The notes: generated from the letters alone by a model not told the origin. DNA of 64,000 bases from Chryseobacterium sp. Leaf405 (GCF_001425355.1 NZ_LMQN01000001.1:496490-560489); one strand, 5' to 3'. Shown: positions 46,022-54,631, counted from the stretch's first letter. Numbers and translations: made by a program.

Positions 46022-46426
46022 ATGAAAAAAATATTCTTCTTTTTTATATTAACTTTTATTCTTACTGCCTGTGGTAAAGATTGCTATAATGCTCCGCAGC
46101 CTATTGCTTTTGAATTTGTGGATTCTAATGATGAAAACCTGATCACAAACGGGACACTTACGACATACTCAATTCAGGACGAAAATAATGTTGCTGTACA
46201 GTTAACCAGAACATCTGATGATCTGGTTATTTTAGAAAATGTGGGCGCTTATAATGGTGTGAAAAATTATAAATTTTATTCTAATGTGAAGAATTTAAGT
46301 TTTGCAATACACTCATCAGAATTTAAAGGCGGTTGTGATGGTTTTCAAATCAATAAATTAACATTCACAGGAGTTGGTATCGACGTTACTGACGAAAAAG
46401 GGTACTATAAAATTGTATTGCAATAA
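46022..46426 (+). CDS. small lipoprotein, function unknown
   Basis: A 134-residue lipoprotein. SPII lipobox LTAC (C17) follows a very Phe-rich helix (FFFFILTFIL). The mature part is beta-rich with three further cysteines (C21, CDG region). I start at the ATG at 46022; a longer frame starts 12 codons earlier without support. A near-consensus -7 box, TAATTTTA, lies at 45991-45998. The downstream gene's promoter overlaps this gene's 3' end. Function is unknown; Bacteroidota genomes have many such single-domain lipoproteins. Confidence 0.7.
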   Translation: MKKIFFFFILTFILTACGKDCYNAPQPIAFEFVDSNDENLITNGTLTTYSIQDENNVAVQLTRTSDDLVILENVGAYNGVKNYKFYSNVKNLSFAIHSSEFKGGCDGFQINKLTFTGVGIDVTDEKGYYKIVLQ

Positions 46427-46447
46427 ATTTTCACTTTCTTACCTTTG
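46417..46447 (+). promoter_or_regulatory. strong promoter candidate for the secreted protein gene at 46461
   Basis: ATTG (46417-46420, -33) and TACCTTTG (46440-46447, exact TAnnTTTG) are 19 bp apart, 13 bp before the ATG at 46461. The -33 lies in the last codons of the upstream lipoprotein gene. Confidence 0.5.
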
Positions 46448-46460
46448 CAAAAACATCAGA

Positions 46461-47051
46461 ATGAAATTATTATTTCCGATTTTATTATTCTCAGGTTTGG
46501 TTTTCAGTCAGAAAACTATTCCTAATGATTTCAAAAAAATCCCGGAAATATTAGATAATGCCGATATGCTCTACCCTTTCATTCAACCGGAAACTCAATA
46601 CGAATATTGGTCGGTTCAGCGAAAAGATACCAAAGATCCGATCTATGAAAGTCAATCTCCTTTGAATATTGGAATTTACGATATTCCTTTCAACGGACAA
46701 GGTTTTTTCGACGAATGTGAACCGAATGGTTGTTTTACCTACTTAATTGCCTGCCAGAATAACCAACCTAAATATTTTACCAGCAAACAACAGTTAAGGG
46801 ATTTTATTTCTACCATTGATAATCTTTCTGAAGCCATTTTAATTGCCAAAACGTATGGTTTTACCGTTGATTCATCAGACAACATTGGGAATTCATATAA
46901 AATCGATGACAAATTCGTTTCATTATATCTGTCAAAAACAAAAAATTGTCCTGAAACAAAAGAATCTTTCCTGATTAAGATTAACAGAAAAAATGGAAAA
47001 CTGGAAAGTAAAAGCAATGGAGTTTATGTAAAAAGTAAAGATTGCCATTGA
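46461..47051 (+). CDS. secreted protein, function unknown
   Basis: A 196-residue protein with a signal peptide (about 1-17, ILLFSGLVFSQ) and no lipobox. The start is set at the ATG at 46461, which places a good promoter just upstream; the longer frame from 46374 overlaps the preceding gene. The mature part has two cysteine pairs (CEPNGCFTYLIAC, and C in KNCPE and KDCH), which suggests disulfides in the periplasm. The family is not recognised. It is transcribed alone, followed by a 210-bp AT-rich gap. Confidence 0.7.
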   Translation: MKLLFPILLFSGLVFSQKTIPNDFKKIPEILDNADMLYPFIQPETQYEYWSVQRKDTKDPIYESQSPLNIGIYDIPFNGQGFFDECEPNGCFTYLIACQNNQPKYFTSKQQLRDFISTIDNLSEAILIAKTYGFTVDSSDNIGNSYKIDDKFVSLYLSKTKNCPETKESFLIKINRKNGKLESKSNGVYVKSKDCH

Positions 47052-47231
47052 TTAAAGTAAAAGTTTCATCCTATCTTTAATTATAACTAAAAAAACCTAT
47101 ATTTTTGTTTCGTTCTTAATGACAGTCTGCATATTCTTTATTGATAAATAAATCAAATTTCAATAGTTTAAACTAAATACAATCATCATAATTTTAAAAC
47201 TTTCTTAACTCAATTTCTGTGATGCATTGCG

Positions 47232-47239
47232 TACATTTG
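47232..47239 (+). promoter_or_regulatory. -7 box of the iron alcohol dehydrogenase gene
   Basis: TACATTTG matches TAnnTTTG, 22 bp before the ATG at 47262. No convincing -33 TTG was found. Confidence 0.4.
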
Positions 47240-47261
47240 GTTTAAAATAAATTTAAGAACA

Positions 47262-48425
47262 ATGCTTAATTTCGAGTTTAAAAATCCAACAAAAATACTT
47301 TTCGGGAAAGGTGAAATCGCAAAAATTTCAAACGAAATCCCTAAAGATTCTAAAGTTTTAATTATCTACGGTGGCGGAAGCATCAAAAACAACGGGGTTT
47401 ACGATCAGGTAAAAGAAGCTTTAAAAGATCATGAAGTTCATGAATTCGGTGGTGTTCCTGCTAATCCGGAATATGAAGTTTTAATTAATGCTTTAAGCTT
47501 TATTAAAGAAAAAAATATCACTTTCCTTTTAGCCGTGGGTGGCGGGTCTGTCATCGACGGAACAAAATTCCTTTCTGCAGCAGCAAATTATAATGGTGAA
47601 CCTTGGGAAATCCTGACCAAACCTGTAAGAACATTTGAAGGAGAAGGAATGCCTTTCGGAACAGTTTTGACGCTACCGGCAACGGGTTCTGAAATGAATT
47701 CAGGATACGTAATTTCACGAAGAGAAACCAATGAAAAATTGTCGACGGGCGGTCCCGGACTTTTCCCTCAGTTTTCTGTATTAGATCCTGAAGTGGTAAG
47801 ATCAATCCCGCCAAGACAGATTATTAATGGTCTGACAGATGCTTATACCCATGTTTTAGAACAGTATATGACAGCACCATCTTCGGCAGATTTGCAGGAA
47901 AGAATTGCTGAAAGCATCCTAATCAGCTTACAGGAAACAGCTCCAAAAGTATTGGCAGACGAGTTTAATTATGATGCCGCAGGAAACTTTATGTGGTGTT
48001 GTACAATGGCACTGAATGGGTTAATTCAAAAGGGAGTAATCACAGATTGGGCTGTTCATGCGATGGGACACGAATTAACGGCTTATTTTGGTATTGATCA
48101 TGCAAGAACCTTAGCGATTATTGCACCATCTCATTACCGTTATAATTTTGAAGATAAAAAAGGAAAATTAGCGCAATATGCAGAAAGAGTTTGGGGAATC
48201 AAAGACGGAACTGTTGAAGAAAAAGCAGAATTAGGAATTAAAAAACTGGAAGAATTTTTTCACAGTCTGCATATTCAAACCAGACTTTCAGAATATACAG
48301 AAGACTTTAGTGGCACGGCTGAAAGAGTTGAAAAAGCTTTCACAGAAAGAAATTGGCTTGGTTTAGGAGAATATAAAAAACTGACTCCGAAGGATGCTTA
48401 TAAAATTGTAGAAATGAGTTATTAA
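47262..48425 (+). CDS. iron-containing alcohol/aldehyde dehydrogenase, YqhD/BDH type
   Basis: A 387-residue family III alcohol dehydrogenase. The NADPH-binding GGGSIKNNGVYD (38-49) and GGGSVIDG (93-100) and the metal ligands D193, H197 (LTDAYTHVLEQY), H266 and H280 (VHAMGHELTAYFGIDHART) are in place. They are one residue off from E. coli YqhD (D194, H198, H267, H281), which has the same length. The enzyme probably reduces short-chain or lipid-derived aldehydes with NADPH. Metal (Zn or Fe) cannot be read from sequence. Confidence 0.92.
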   Translation: MLNFEFKNPTKILFGKGEIAKISNEIPKDSKVLIIYGGGSIKNNGVYDQVKEALKDHEVHEFGGVPANPEYEVLINALSFIKEKNITFLLAVGGGSVIDGTKFLSAAANYNGEPWEILTKPVRTFEGEGMPFGTVLTLPATGSEMNSGYVISRRETNEKLSTGGPGLFPQFSVLDPEVVRSIPPRQIINGLTDAYTHVLEQYMTAPSSADLQERIAESILISLQETAPKVLADEFNYDAAGNFMWCCTMALNGLIQKGVITDWAVHAMGHELTAYFGIDHARTLAIIAPSHYRYNFEDKKGKLAQYAERVWGIKDGTVEEKAELGIKKLEEFFHSLHIQTRLSEYTEDFSGTAERVEKAFTERNWLGLGEYKKLTPKDAYKIVEMSY

Positions 48426-48565
48426 AACAGCTTTTAGGTGATAGAAATTAGTACTTATACGTATTCTAAATTATTTTTTCTACAAACATTTGTTTAAAAA
48501 ACCTAAATTTCATTACGGATATTTCAAATTTATTTATATTTTAGCATATTCTAAAATTTGTGAAA

Positions 48566-49030
48566 ATGAAAAAACAATTACTTCTACTTGCCTTTTCCGC
48601 ATTAGCGCTAACTTCTTGTAAAGATGATGATGATATCCAGGCTTACGAAATGGACATGATGAAAGGCGAGTGGAAAATTAGTAAAACAGAAGTAATATCC
48701 GGAAAAGATGATAAAACAGTAATCCAGACAAGTGTTCCTACCGGTTGTTCTACAAAAGACAATATATTTTTCAGAACAGATTATTATACTTCTTATACTT
48801 CTTATGCAGGAGTGGGTGCCGACTGTCAGGTAAACGGCTCTAGTGAAGGGACCTATACGTATAATAGCGAAACTAAGGATCTAGTAATCAACTATACAAA
48901 TGATAGCCCAAGACCATACAAGATCGTAATACTTACCAGCTCTGAAATGAGAATTAAGCAGATGTTTGGCAATATCGATCAGGATGGTGATCTGGTTCCG
49001 GATGTAGAATATATTTCTTATAAAAGATAA
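48566..49030 (+). CDS. lipocalin-like lipoprotein with surface-export-type Asp-rich start
   Basis: A 154-residue lipoprotein: lipobox LTSC (C18) followed by KDDDD, an acidic post-cysteine sequence like the lipoprotein export signals described in Bacteroidota, so surface exposure is likely. The ATG at 48566 is chosen over a GTG two codons earlier. The body is a lipocalin-like small beta-barrel (MKGEWKISKTEVISG... to YISYKR). It is similar in plan to the gene at 49898; both have a CS/CY-type second cysteine and end with a DQDGD or KNGDS-type acidic loop. Function is unknown. Confidence 0.75.
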   Translation: MKKQLLLLAFSALALTSCKDDDDIQAYEMDMMKGEWKISKTEVISGKDDKTVIQTSVPTGCSTKDNIFFRTDYYTSYTSYAGVGADCQVNGSSEGTYTYNSETKDLVINYTNDSPRPYKIVILTSSEMRIKQMFGNIDQDGDLVPDVEYISYKR

Positions 49031-49036
49031 ATACAG

Positions 49037-49063
49037 AACTCCCGAAAGATTCGGGAGTTTTTT
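49037..49063 (+). terminator. terminator after the first lipocalin-like gene
   Basis: AACTCCCGAA and TTCGGGAGTT form a stem with a 3-nt loop and T-run, 6 bp after the stop at 49030. Confidence 0.85.
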
Positions 49064-49104
49064 ATGAAAAAGAAATTTTAATATTAACTAAAATTATTAA
49101 AACA

Positions 49105-49758
49105 ATGAAGAAGATGTTATCAGCATTATTATTGCTGACTTTTACCCTTTTCTTTTCACAAGAAAAAAAGCCAATGTTCTGGCAGGACATTCAGAATTTC
49201 AAACAACTGGATCAGGAAAGTAAGCCAACAAAAGATGCTATTCTGTTAATTGGAAGTTCGTCTTTTACAAAATGGACAGATGTAGCTAATTATTTCCCAA
49301 CCAAAACTATCATCAACAGAGGGTTTGGAGGATCAAGATTGACTGATCTTAATTATTATGCCAATGATCTTTTAAATTATCAACCTAAGCAAATTATTAT
49401 CTACTGTGGTGAAAACGATTTCGCTGATAATGATCAATTAAAGGCAGATGTTGTGGTCGACAGATTTAAAATTTTTTATAAAAAGATAAGAACAAAATTT
49501 CCGAATATCGAAGTTGATTATATTTCCATAAAATATTCTCCGAGTCGAGAAAAGCTTTGGCCTCAAATGAAAGAAGCGAATAAAAAGATTGCAGCTTTTA
49601 TGAAAAAACAGCCTCATTCAGAATTCATTGACATTACAAAAGTGATGGAAGATTCCAATGGGAACATCAGAAAAGATCTTTTTGTGGAAGATATGCTGCA
49701 CATGACACCGGAAGGTTATAAATTGTGGACTTCGGTGATGAATCCTTATATGAAATGA
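49105..49758 (+). CDS. secreted SGNH/GDSL-family hydrolase
   Basis: A 217-residue esterase-like protein. Signal peptide about 1-18 (LFFSQEKK). The four SGNH blocks are visible: block I LLIGSSSF (Ser nucleophile), II the Gly-rich NRGFGGSRL, III IYCGENDFAD (Gly and Asn), and V EDMLHMTPEGY (Asp-x-x-His). This fits the acylhydrolase branch near platelet-activating-factor acetylhydrolase. It probably deacylates a carbohydrate or lipid ester in the periplasm; substrate unknown. It lies between two lipocalin-like lipoprotein genes, each with its own terminator. Confidence 0.88.
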   Translation: MKKMLSALLLLTFTLFFSQEKKPMFWQDIQNFKQLDQESKPTKDAILLIGSSSFTKWTDVANYFPTKTIINRGFGGSRLTDLNYYANDLLNYQPKQIIIYCGENDFADNDQLKADVVVDRFKIFYKKIRTKFPNIEVDYISIKYSPSREKLWPQMKEANKKIAAFMKKQPHSEFIDITKVMEDSNGNIRKDLFVEDMLHMTPEGYKLWTSVMNPYMK

Positions 49759-49788
49759 TTATGTTTTAAAATATAATTCCAATATTAG

Positions 49789-49812
49789 CTCCCGTTTTTC
49801 GGGAGTTTTTTA
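49789..49812 (+). terminator. terminator after the SGNH hydrolase gene
   Basis: CTCCCG and CGGGAG flank a T-rich loop and are followed by TTTTTTA, about 30 bp after the stop at 49758. Confidence 0.75.
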
Positions 49813-49838
49813 TTGGCAACTTTACATAATATAATTTA

Positions 49839-49870
49839 TTTGGAGTGTTCTGTTTATTTTCATTTCTTTG
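49839..49870 (+). promoter_or_regulatory. promoter candidate for the second lipocalin-like gene
   Basis: TTTG (49839-49842) and TTTCTTTG (49863-49870, one mismatch to TAnnTTTG) are 20 bp apart, 27 bp before the ATG at 49898. Confidence 0.4.
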
Positions 49871-49897
49871 CGAAAATTAATAATTTTAAATTAAACA

Positions 49898-50335
49898 ATG
49901 AAAAAAATCTTATTTCTGGCAGTAGCTTCTACTATTGCTCTTGGATCATGTAGCAGTAATGATAGCGAAGAAAATATTTCAACAACAATTGTTGGAGTTT
50001 GGAAACCTTCTATGGAAAAGGTAATTTCCGGAAGCAACGGAAACGTACTTTCAACCGATAATTTTGATACTTGCTATAAAAAAAGCACATTCAATTTCAA
50101 GGCTAACAATACTTTAACATCCAATACATATGAAAATGTAAGTGGTACATGCAGTAATGGCGGAGAAGATACCATGTCTTATTCGTACGATTATTCAAAT
50201 AAAAAAATCACAATAGATGGTGACGAATATGAAGTGATAAGCCATACACAGAACGAGTTTCAATTAGTGGGCGATTATGATGATAAAAACGGTGACAGTA
50301 TTGAAGATAAAATTGTTTTGGTTTTAGCGAGATAA
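49898..50335 (+). CDS. lipocalin-like lipoprotein, second copy
   Basis: A 145-residue lipoprotein with SPII lipobox ALGSC (C18) and Ser/Asn/Glu-rich sequence after the cysteine (SSNDSEENIS). The mature part follows the plan of the 48566 protein: GVWKPSMEKVISGSNGN near the start, a CYKKSTF segment, and a C-terminal DKNGDSIEDKIVLVL strand. They look like diverged paralogues in one neighbourhood. No function is known. A bidirectional terminator separates it from the convergent helicase gene. Confidence 0.75.
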   Translation: MKKILFLAVASTIALGSCSSNDSEENISTTIVGVWKPSMEKVISGSNGNVLSTDNFDTCYKKSTFNFKANNTLTSNTYENVSGTCSNGGEDTMSYSYDYSNKKITIDGDEYEVISHTQNEFQLVGDYDDKNGDSIEDKIVLVLAR

Positions 50336-50360
50336 ATTGCTTCACAATATAAAAAAGAAA

Positions 50361-50396
50361 TAAAAATATCCCTCAGTATTTGAGGGATATTTTTAT
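50361..50396. terminator. bidirectional terminator
   Basis: AAAAATATCCCTCA and TGAGGGATATTTTT form a stem with a 5-nt loop between convergent stops at 50335 and 50393; its right end overlaps the helicase stop codon. Confidence 0.85.
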
Positions 50397-51745
50397 TTCT
50401 TTTTCTTAGATTTCGATATTGATTTCTGCTGAGCCCTGTTTGCTCCGAATTTCTTAGGAGCTTTTCTTTTTGAAGGTCCGCCCCAGTTTTCTTTCTTATT
50501 TTTATCCTTTTTCTCATGGAAAGCTCCTCCTCCATCATTCAGTTTTACCTGAGCAGGATTTTTCATAATAATCAAATCTTCTTCAGAAGCAATCTTTTTA
50601 GGATTAATTTTAACCTCTTCAGGGAAATCGATGTATTTTAATTCTTTATCCATCAATAACTCGATCTCAAGTGCCAAAACCTCTTCTTTCTTCGTTACAA
50701 AAGTTACTGCTTTCCCGTCTTTATCAGCTCTACCCGTTCTACCAATTCTGTGGATATATTGTTCAGGAATCTCAGGAGTTTCAAAGTTGATGACATGTGT
50801 AATGTTAGAAATATCCAATCCTCTTGCCATTACATCTGTTGTAATTAAACCTCTTACTTCCTCATTTTCAAAGCTTTTCATTGCTTTCAATCTGTAGTTC
50901 TGAGATTTATTCGAGTGAATTACATCAAACTGTTCAGGAAACAGTTCATCAATTTTAGTAAATAAAAGATCTGCATTTTTCTTATTATTCGTGAAAATCA
51001 AAACCTTAGACATATCTGTGTTTGTTTTCAATAAGTGCTCAAGCAGATTAATTTTAGTATTGAAATTCTCTACTTTATAAGCAGTCTGTTCAATTTTTTC
51101 AAGCGGAGTTCCAGATTTCGCCAATGAAATTTCAATAGGGCCAGCAAAATACTGATCCAGCATTTCATCAACAGCTTCCGTCATGGTGGCAGAGAAAAGA
51201 ATATTCTGTCTTTTATCTTTCATCATTTCGAAAATGTGGGTTAATTGCGGTCTGAAACCTAAATTCAGCATTTCATCAAATTCATCGATGATCAATTTCT
51301 GAACTTCTTTTAAAGAAATAGCATTATCAATAGCCAAATCCATGATTCTGCCGGGAGTTCCTACCAAAATATCGCAACCATTGTTGAACAACAGTTTTTG
51401 CGTATTGATATTTTTTCCACCATAAATTCCTATTACTCTTGCAGTAAGATTTTCCGTCAGTTTTTCTACGATTTCTGTTACTTGAACCACTAATTCTCTT
51501 GTAGGAACCAGAACAACCACGGTAGGATTTCCATTTTTGTTATACTTCCAGGTTTTTAAAACCGGTAATAAATACGCTAACGTTTTTCCTGTTCCTGTCT
51601 GTGCAATTCCCATCACGTCTCTTCCCGAAAGAATCGGTCCGATAGTTTTTTCCTGAATGGGTGTTGGTTCAAATAAATTTAAATCTGCTAAAACATCAAG
51701 AATTTTAACCGGAAGGTCAAAATCTGCAAAAGTGAGTTGTTCCAT
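50393..51745 (-). CDS. DEAD-box RNA helicase (DEFD variant)
   Basis: A 450-residue helicase. The Q-motif region FEPTPIQ (25-31), Walker A AQTGTGKT (48-55), PTREL (81-85), motif II DEFD (154-157), SAT in NILFSATMTE, and the C-terminal RecA motifs (LITTDVMARGLDISN, HRIGRTGR) are all present. Motif II is DEFD instead of DEAD, an unusual third residue. A Lys/Arg-rich tail (about 415-450) should bind RNA. Such proteins remodel ribosome precursors or mRNA, often at low temperature. The start is 68 residues of AT-rich DNA from the repeat at 51801. Confidence 0.92.
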   Translation of the reverse strand: MEQLTFADFDLPVKILDVLADLNLFEPTPIQEKTIGPILSGRDVMGIAQTGTGKTLAYLLPVLKTWKYNKNGNPTVVVLVPTRELVVQVTEIVEKLTENLTARVIGIYGGKNINTQKLLFNNGCDILVGTPGRIMDLAIDNAISLKEVQKLIIDEFDEMLNLGFRPQLTHIFEMMKDKRQNILFSATMTEAVDEMLDQYFAGPIEISLAKSGTPLEKIEQTAYKVENFNTKINLLEHLLKTNTDMSKVLIFTNNKKNADLLFTKIDELFPEQFDVIHSNKSQNYRLKAMKSFENEEVRGLITTDVMARGLDISNITHVINFETPEIPEQYIHRIGRTGRADKDGKAVTFVTKKEEVLALEIELLMDKELKYIDFPEEVKINPKKIASEEDLIIMKNPAQVKLNDGGGAFHEKKDKNKKENWGGPSKRKAPKKFGANRAQQKSISKSKKKK

Positions 51746-51800
51746 TTTGCAAAGATAAGTAATTAATTTTTGTGGTTATTACAAGAAATTTATATGCTTA

Positions 51801-51826
51801 ATGCTTCGACTCCGCTCAGCATGACA
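51801..51826. repeat. short palindromic-repeat remnant (GCTTCGACTCCGCTCAGCATGAC type)
   Basis: The stretch from ATGCTTCG to AGCATGACA is GC-rich against an AT-rich gap and resembles one arm of the dispersed intergenic repeats seen elsewhere in the window. The facing arm is degenerate (an ATTCCGGAGGAAT palindrome lies near 51940-51953). The 232-bp gap 51746-51977 holds no gene. Confidence 0.4.
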
Positions 51827-51977
51827 TCGATAGAAATATCCTGTTAAATATAGAAAGATAACATTAGAAATGTCTTGTTTATCGCAGTCTAATCATCTCA
51901 AATATCATTAATTTTAAATTGATATTTTATCATTTTTACCATTCCGGAGGAATCTGAGAATTTTTATTTAATAAATC

Positions 51978-53627
51978 TTACTTTCTGGTGATCCTCAACA
52001 AAATTACAATCATCAACAGTATTGAAAAGAAAAATCCTAATACTGCAACCAAAGACATTTCTCCGATTCTCGGTCCGGATTCTGAAGTGAAAACAATTGC
52101 CGTTGCGATAATATTTGCGCCCAAAATCATTGCTAAAATCAAATTTACAATACTTGATTTTATTAACTGATTCGTTTTTTCAATATTTTTAATTTCACTG
52201 GAAACTGTGAATTTATTTTCATCTAATTTTTGCAGTACAGAACGTAATTCTTTCGGAATTTCATCCACATTATCCGTAAAACTCATCATTCTGTCCATTC
52301 CCATTTTTGCGAGATTCTTCGGATTGAGTTTCCTTGTAAATATTTTTTTTGTGTAGGGATGAAGACTTTTTACAATATCCAATTCTGGATTTATAGTTCG
52401 CCCAACACCTTCTATCAAACCGATTCCTTTAAATAAAAGATAAAAATAATCCTGCATATAGAGTCGGTTATCTTTTAAAACATCTTTCATTTTGTTGATA
52501 ATTACATGAGGATCAATTTCTTTTAACGAAGAACTGTGAACGAAATTCAGAATATCTTCTACATCATTTTCAAACCTTTTTTCATCCGGAATCTGATAGC
52601 TCACTGCCATTTTTTTCAGATACCTAACGATTTTATGGGCATTTTTGGCTACGAAACTGATGATTAAATTTTCAAGAACTTCTTTATCGTTAGGCGGAAT
52701 TTTTCCGACTGCACCGAAATCAATAAAAACAATTTTTCCGTCTTTTTTTACCAGAATATTCCCTGCGTGCGGATCTGCATGAAAAAAACCGTAATCTAAA
52801 ATTTGAGATACAAAAAGCCTCAATCCAACCTCAGAAACATTCACCGGATCAATATCATGAGCTAAAAGTGAATTTTTATCCGTCACTTTTATTCCATCAA
52901 TAAATTCCATACAAAGAACATTATTGTTGGAAAATTCTCCGTAAACATTTGGAACGTATGTTTCTTTATTGTCTTTAAAATTCCTTTTGAATTGTAGAAT
53001 ATTTTCTTTTTCGTTGATAAAGGAAACTTCTTCCAGCAAAGATTTTTCGAAGGTGGAAATCGCTTGTTTGAGATTCAGTTTTTCGCCAATCTCTGAATAT
53101 GATGAAACGAGTTTTTCAAGATCTTTAATTAATAAAAGATCGTCCTCAATCAACGTTTGAACATCTGCTTTTTTAATCTTTAAAATAACTTCAGTCCCAT
53201 CCAGTAAAGTTGCTTTATACACCTGCGCAATTGAAGCCGTCGCCAACGGAACTTTCTGAATGTCTGAAAAATGCTCTTCAACAGAAATATCAAATTCATT
53301 TTCCAGAATTTCCTCAACATTCATATCAACAACATCCACTTTATCCTGCAATTTCTGCAGCTCCTGAATCAGTTCTGCAGGAAGAAGATCTTCCCTGTTA
53401 CTGAATGTCTGACCAAGCTTTACAAAAGTAGGTCCCAATTCTTCCAAAACCAATCGGATTCTTTCGTAAACTGTTCCTTTTGAAACAATTTCATTAGAGT
53501 TACTGGGAATTTCTATCTGCTTATTTCCGCTGTTCATTCTCGCCAACAGATCTTTAAAACCGTATTTACTTAACACGGAAATCAGTTTAGCGGATCTTTT
53601 CAATTTTCTTTGCTGCTTGTCGAACAT
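51978..53627 (-). CDS. ABC1/AarF/UbiB-family kinase-like protein
   Basis: A 549-residue atypical kinase-like protein. Start set at the ATG at 53627 (longer frame adds 10 unlikely residues). The UbiB signatures are visible: the KxGQ motif in FVKLGQTFSNREDLLP, the A-rich loop VPLATASIAQVYKA, the catalytic FFHADPHAGNILV and the metal-binding FIDFGAVGK. Two C-terminal membrane helices (about 495-545) anchor it. The family supports isoprenoid quinone synthesis or lipid transport; Bacteroidota use menaquinone, so the exact role is open. Confidence 0.9.
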   Translation of the reverse strand: MFDKQQRKLKRSAKLISVLSKYGFKDLLARMNSGNKQIEIPSNSNEIVSKGTVYERIRLVLEELGPTFVKLGQTFSNREDLLPAELIQELQKLQDKVDVVDMNVEEILENEFDISVEEHFSDIQKVPLATASIAQVYKATLLDGTEVILKIKKADVQTLIEDDLLLIKDLEKLVSSYSEIGEKLNLKQAISTFEKSLLEEVSFINEKENILQFKRNFKDNKETYVPNVYGEFSNNNVLCMEFIDGIKVTDKNSLLAHDIDPVNVSEVGLRLFVSQILDYGFFHADPHAGNILVKKDGKIVFIDFGAVGKIPPNDKEVLENLIISFVAKNAHKIVRYLKKMAVSYQIPDEKRFENDVEDILNFVHSSSLKEIDPHVIINKMKDVLKDNRLYMQDYFYLLFKGIGLIEGVGRTINPELDIVKSLHPYTKKIFTRKLNPKNLAKMGMDRMMSFTDNVDEIPKELRSVLQKLDENKFTVSSEIKNIEKTNQLIKSSIVNLILAMILGANIIATAIVFTSESGPRIGEMSLVAVLGFFFSILLMIVILLRITRK

Positions 53628-53680
53628 AGTGTAAAATGTAGTTGCAAAGTAAGTCAAAAATTGTTCCTAACGACAATCAA

Positions 53681-54010
53681 TTACACTATAAAAAGCTTTT
53701 TCCATTTTGATACTGTGTTACGGCTCAGTTTATAATGACGTGCAAGTTTGGTATTGTTCATTCCGGTCTCCTTCTGGAATTCCAAAATTTTTATAATAGT
53801 TGATTTACAGTAAGACCGATGACGTTGGTTTGATTTCACAAGATCTTCGGAAAACGGAGCAAATATCATATTATTAATGGCGATAACATCCAGCTCTGTC
53901 AATACTTTTTTATTAAGAATATTTTGGCAAGCCTTTTCCTTTTCAGGAAATTTTTTCTGAATAATATCGGTGTAAATCTTTTTAAAATCGGGTTGGGAAT
54001 TATTATTCAT
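53681..54010 (-). CDS. helix-turn-helix protein (second of pair)
   Basis: A 109-residue protein. The C-terminal 45 residues (STIIKILEFQKETGMNNTKLARHYKLSRNTVSKWKKLFIV) form a helix-turn-helix of the type found in transposase OrfA/Fis-like proteins. The N-terminal part is helical and charged, and unrelated to known catalytic domains. It overlaps the upstream HTH gene by 8 bp, so the two are translated together. Its last codons lie in a TTACACTAT sequence that faces a similar inverted motif at about 54465. Functions could be transcription control of the neighbouring switch or a remnant of a mobile element. Confidence 0.65.
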   Translation of the reverse strand: MNNNSQPDFKKIYTDIIQKKFPEKEKACQNILNKKVLTELDVIAINNMIFAPFSEDLVKSNQRHRSYCKSTIIKILEFQKETGMNNTKLARHYKLSRNTVSKWKKLFIV

Positions 54011-54449
54011 TTTGATCAGTGTTTGTTTGGTTATACTTTTTTGTCCATCTGTGCAATGTAGACTTAGGAATTTTATATTCCTTGATGATCTGAGCCATTG
54101 TTTTTTCCTGAGTTTCTATAAGTTCTACAATGAAATCAATGACTTCACGGGTATAAATACTTTTACGGAAAGTCGGAAGCATTATTTTCTTTTCCTGTGG
54201 CTTATCAACTTTTGAAGGAGGTGAATACAGGATGAGGTGCTGGGAATATAATCTGAAGAAATCGTATTCAAGAAGTTTACTCCATCTCAATAAGACATCA
54301 CTATCAATACTTTCAGATTGATACATTTCATTTATTTCATCCTCTGTACGGTTCATAAACTTGCAGATACGTTCAATTTTGATATCTGTTTCGGCTACAC
54401 GAATTTTTATTATTTCACCAATGTGGATTATTTTATAGTCAAATTTCAT
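54003..54449 (-). CDS. transposase-like helix-turn-helix protein (first of pair)
   Basis: A 148-residue soluble protein. Residues about 10-75 are a helical region with RICKFMNRTEDEINEMYQ and LLRWSKLLEYDFFRLYSQHL. After a Pro/Lys linker, residues about 95-145 (YTREVIDFIVELIETQEKTMAQIIKEYKIPKSTLHRWTKKY) form a second HTH like those at the start of IS3-type transposases. The DDE catalytic domain of a transposase is absent, so I read it as a DNA-binding regulator or recombination accessory. It has an 8-bp overlap with the next HTH gene. I recall similar paired HTH genes in Chryseobacterium, but that is memory, not evidence. Confidence 0.6.
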   Translation of the reverse strand: MKFDYKIIHIGEIIKIRVAETDIKIERICKFMNRTEDEINEMYQSESIDSDVLLRWSKLLEYDFFRLYSQHLILYSPPSKVDKPQEKKIMLPTFRKSIYTREVIDFIVELIETQEKTMAQIIKEYKIPKSTLHRWTKKYNQTNTDQNE

Positions 54450-54479
54450 CTTAATTTTTTTTCTATAGTGTGTAAAGAA

Positions 54480-54534
54480 ATTACGTTAGTAGTCTAGTTT
54501 GTTTGGTAAACCGTTCATCAAAGATTAACGTAAT
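54480..54534. repeat. 9-bp inverted repeat upstream of the HTH pair
   Basis: ATTACGTTA (54480-54488) and TAACGTAAT (54526-54534) are exact inverted copies 37 bp apart in the 182-bp gap between the HTH gene and the small membrane gene. The left arm starts 31 bp upstream of the HTH start codon. It may be an operator or a remnant recombination site. Confidence 0.4.
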
Positions 54535-54631
54535 GAATATTGTTATTTTCGTCTTTTTTAGCTCAAGAATAAAGGAAGCTATCTGTGTTGCTATTTTGAT
54601 TTATTTTAAATCTATTAATCTGAAAAATTTA

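Noticed and set aside
54490-54506. Possible third recombination site (TAGTCTAG...) near the HTH genes
   Set aside because: Only the first seven bases match the 17-bp repeat (about 9 of 17 overall), which can occur by chance in AT-rich DNA.
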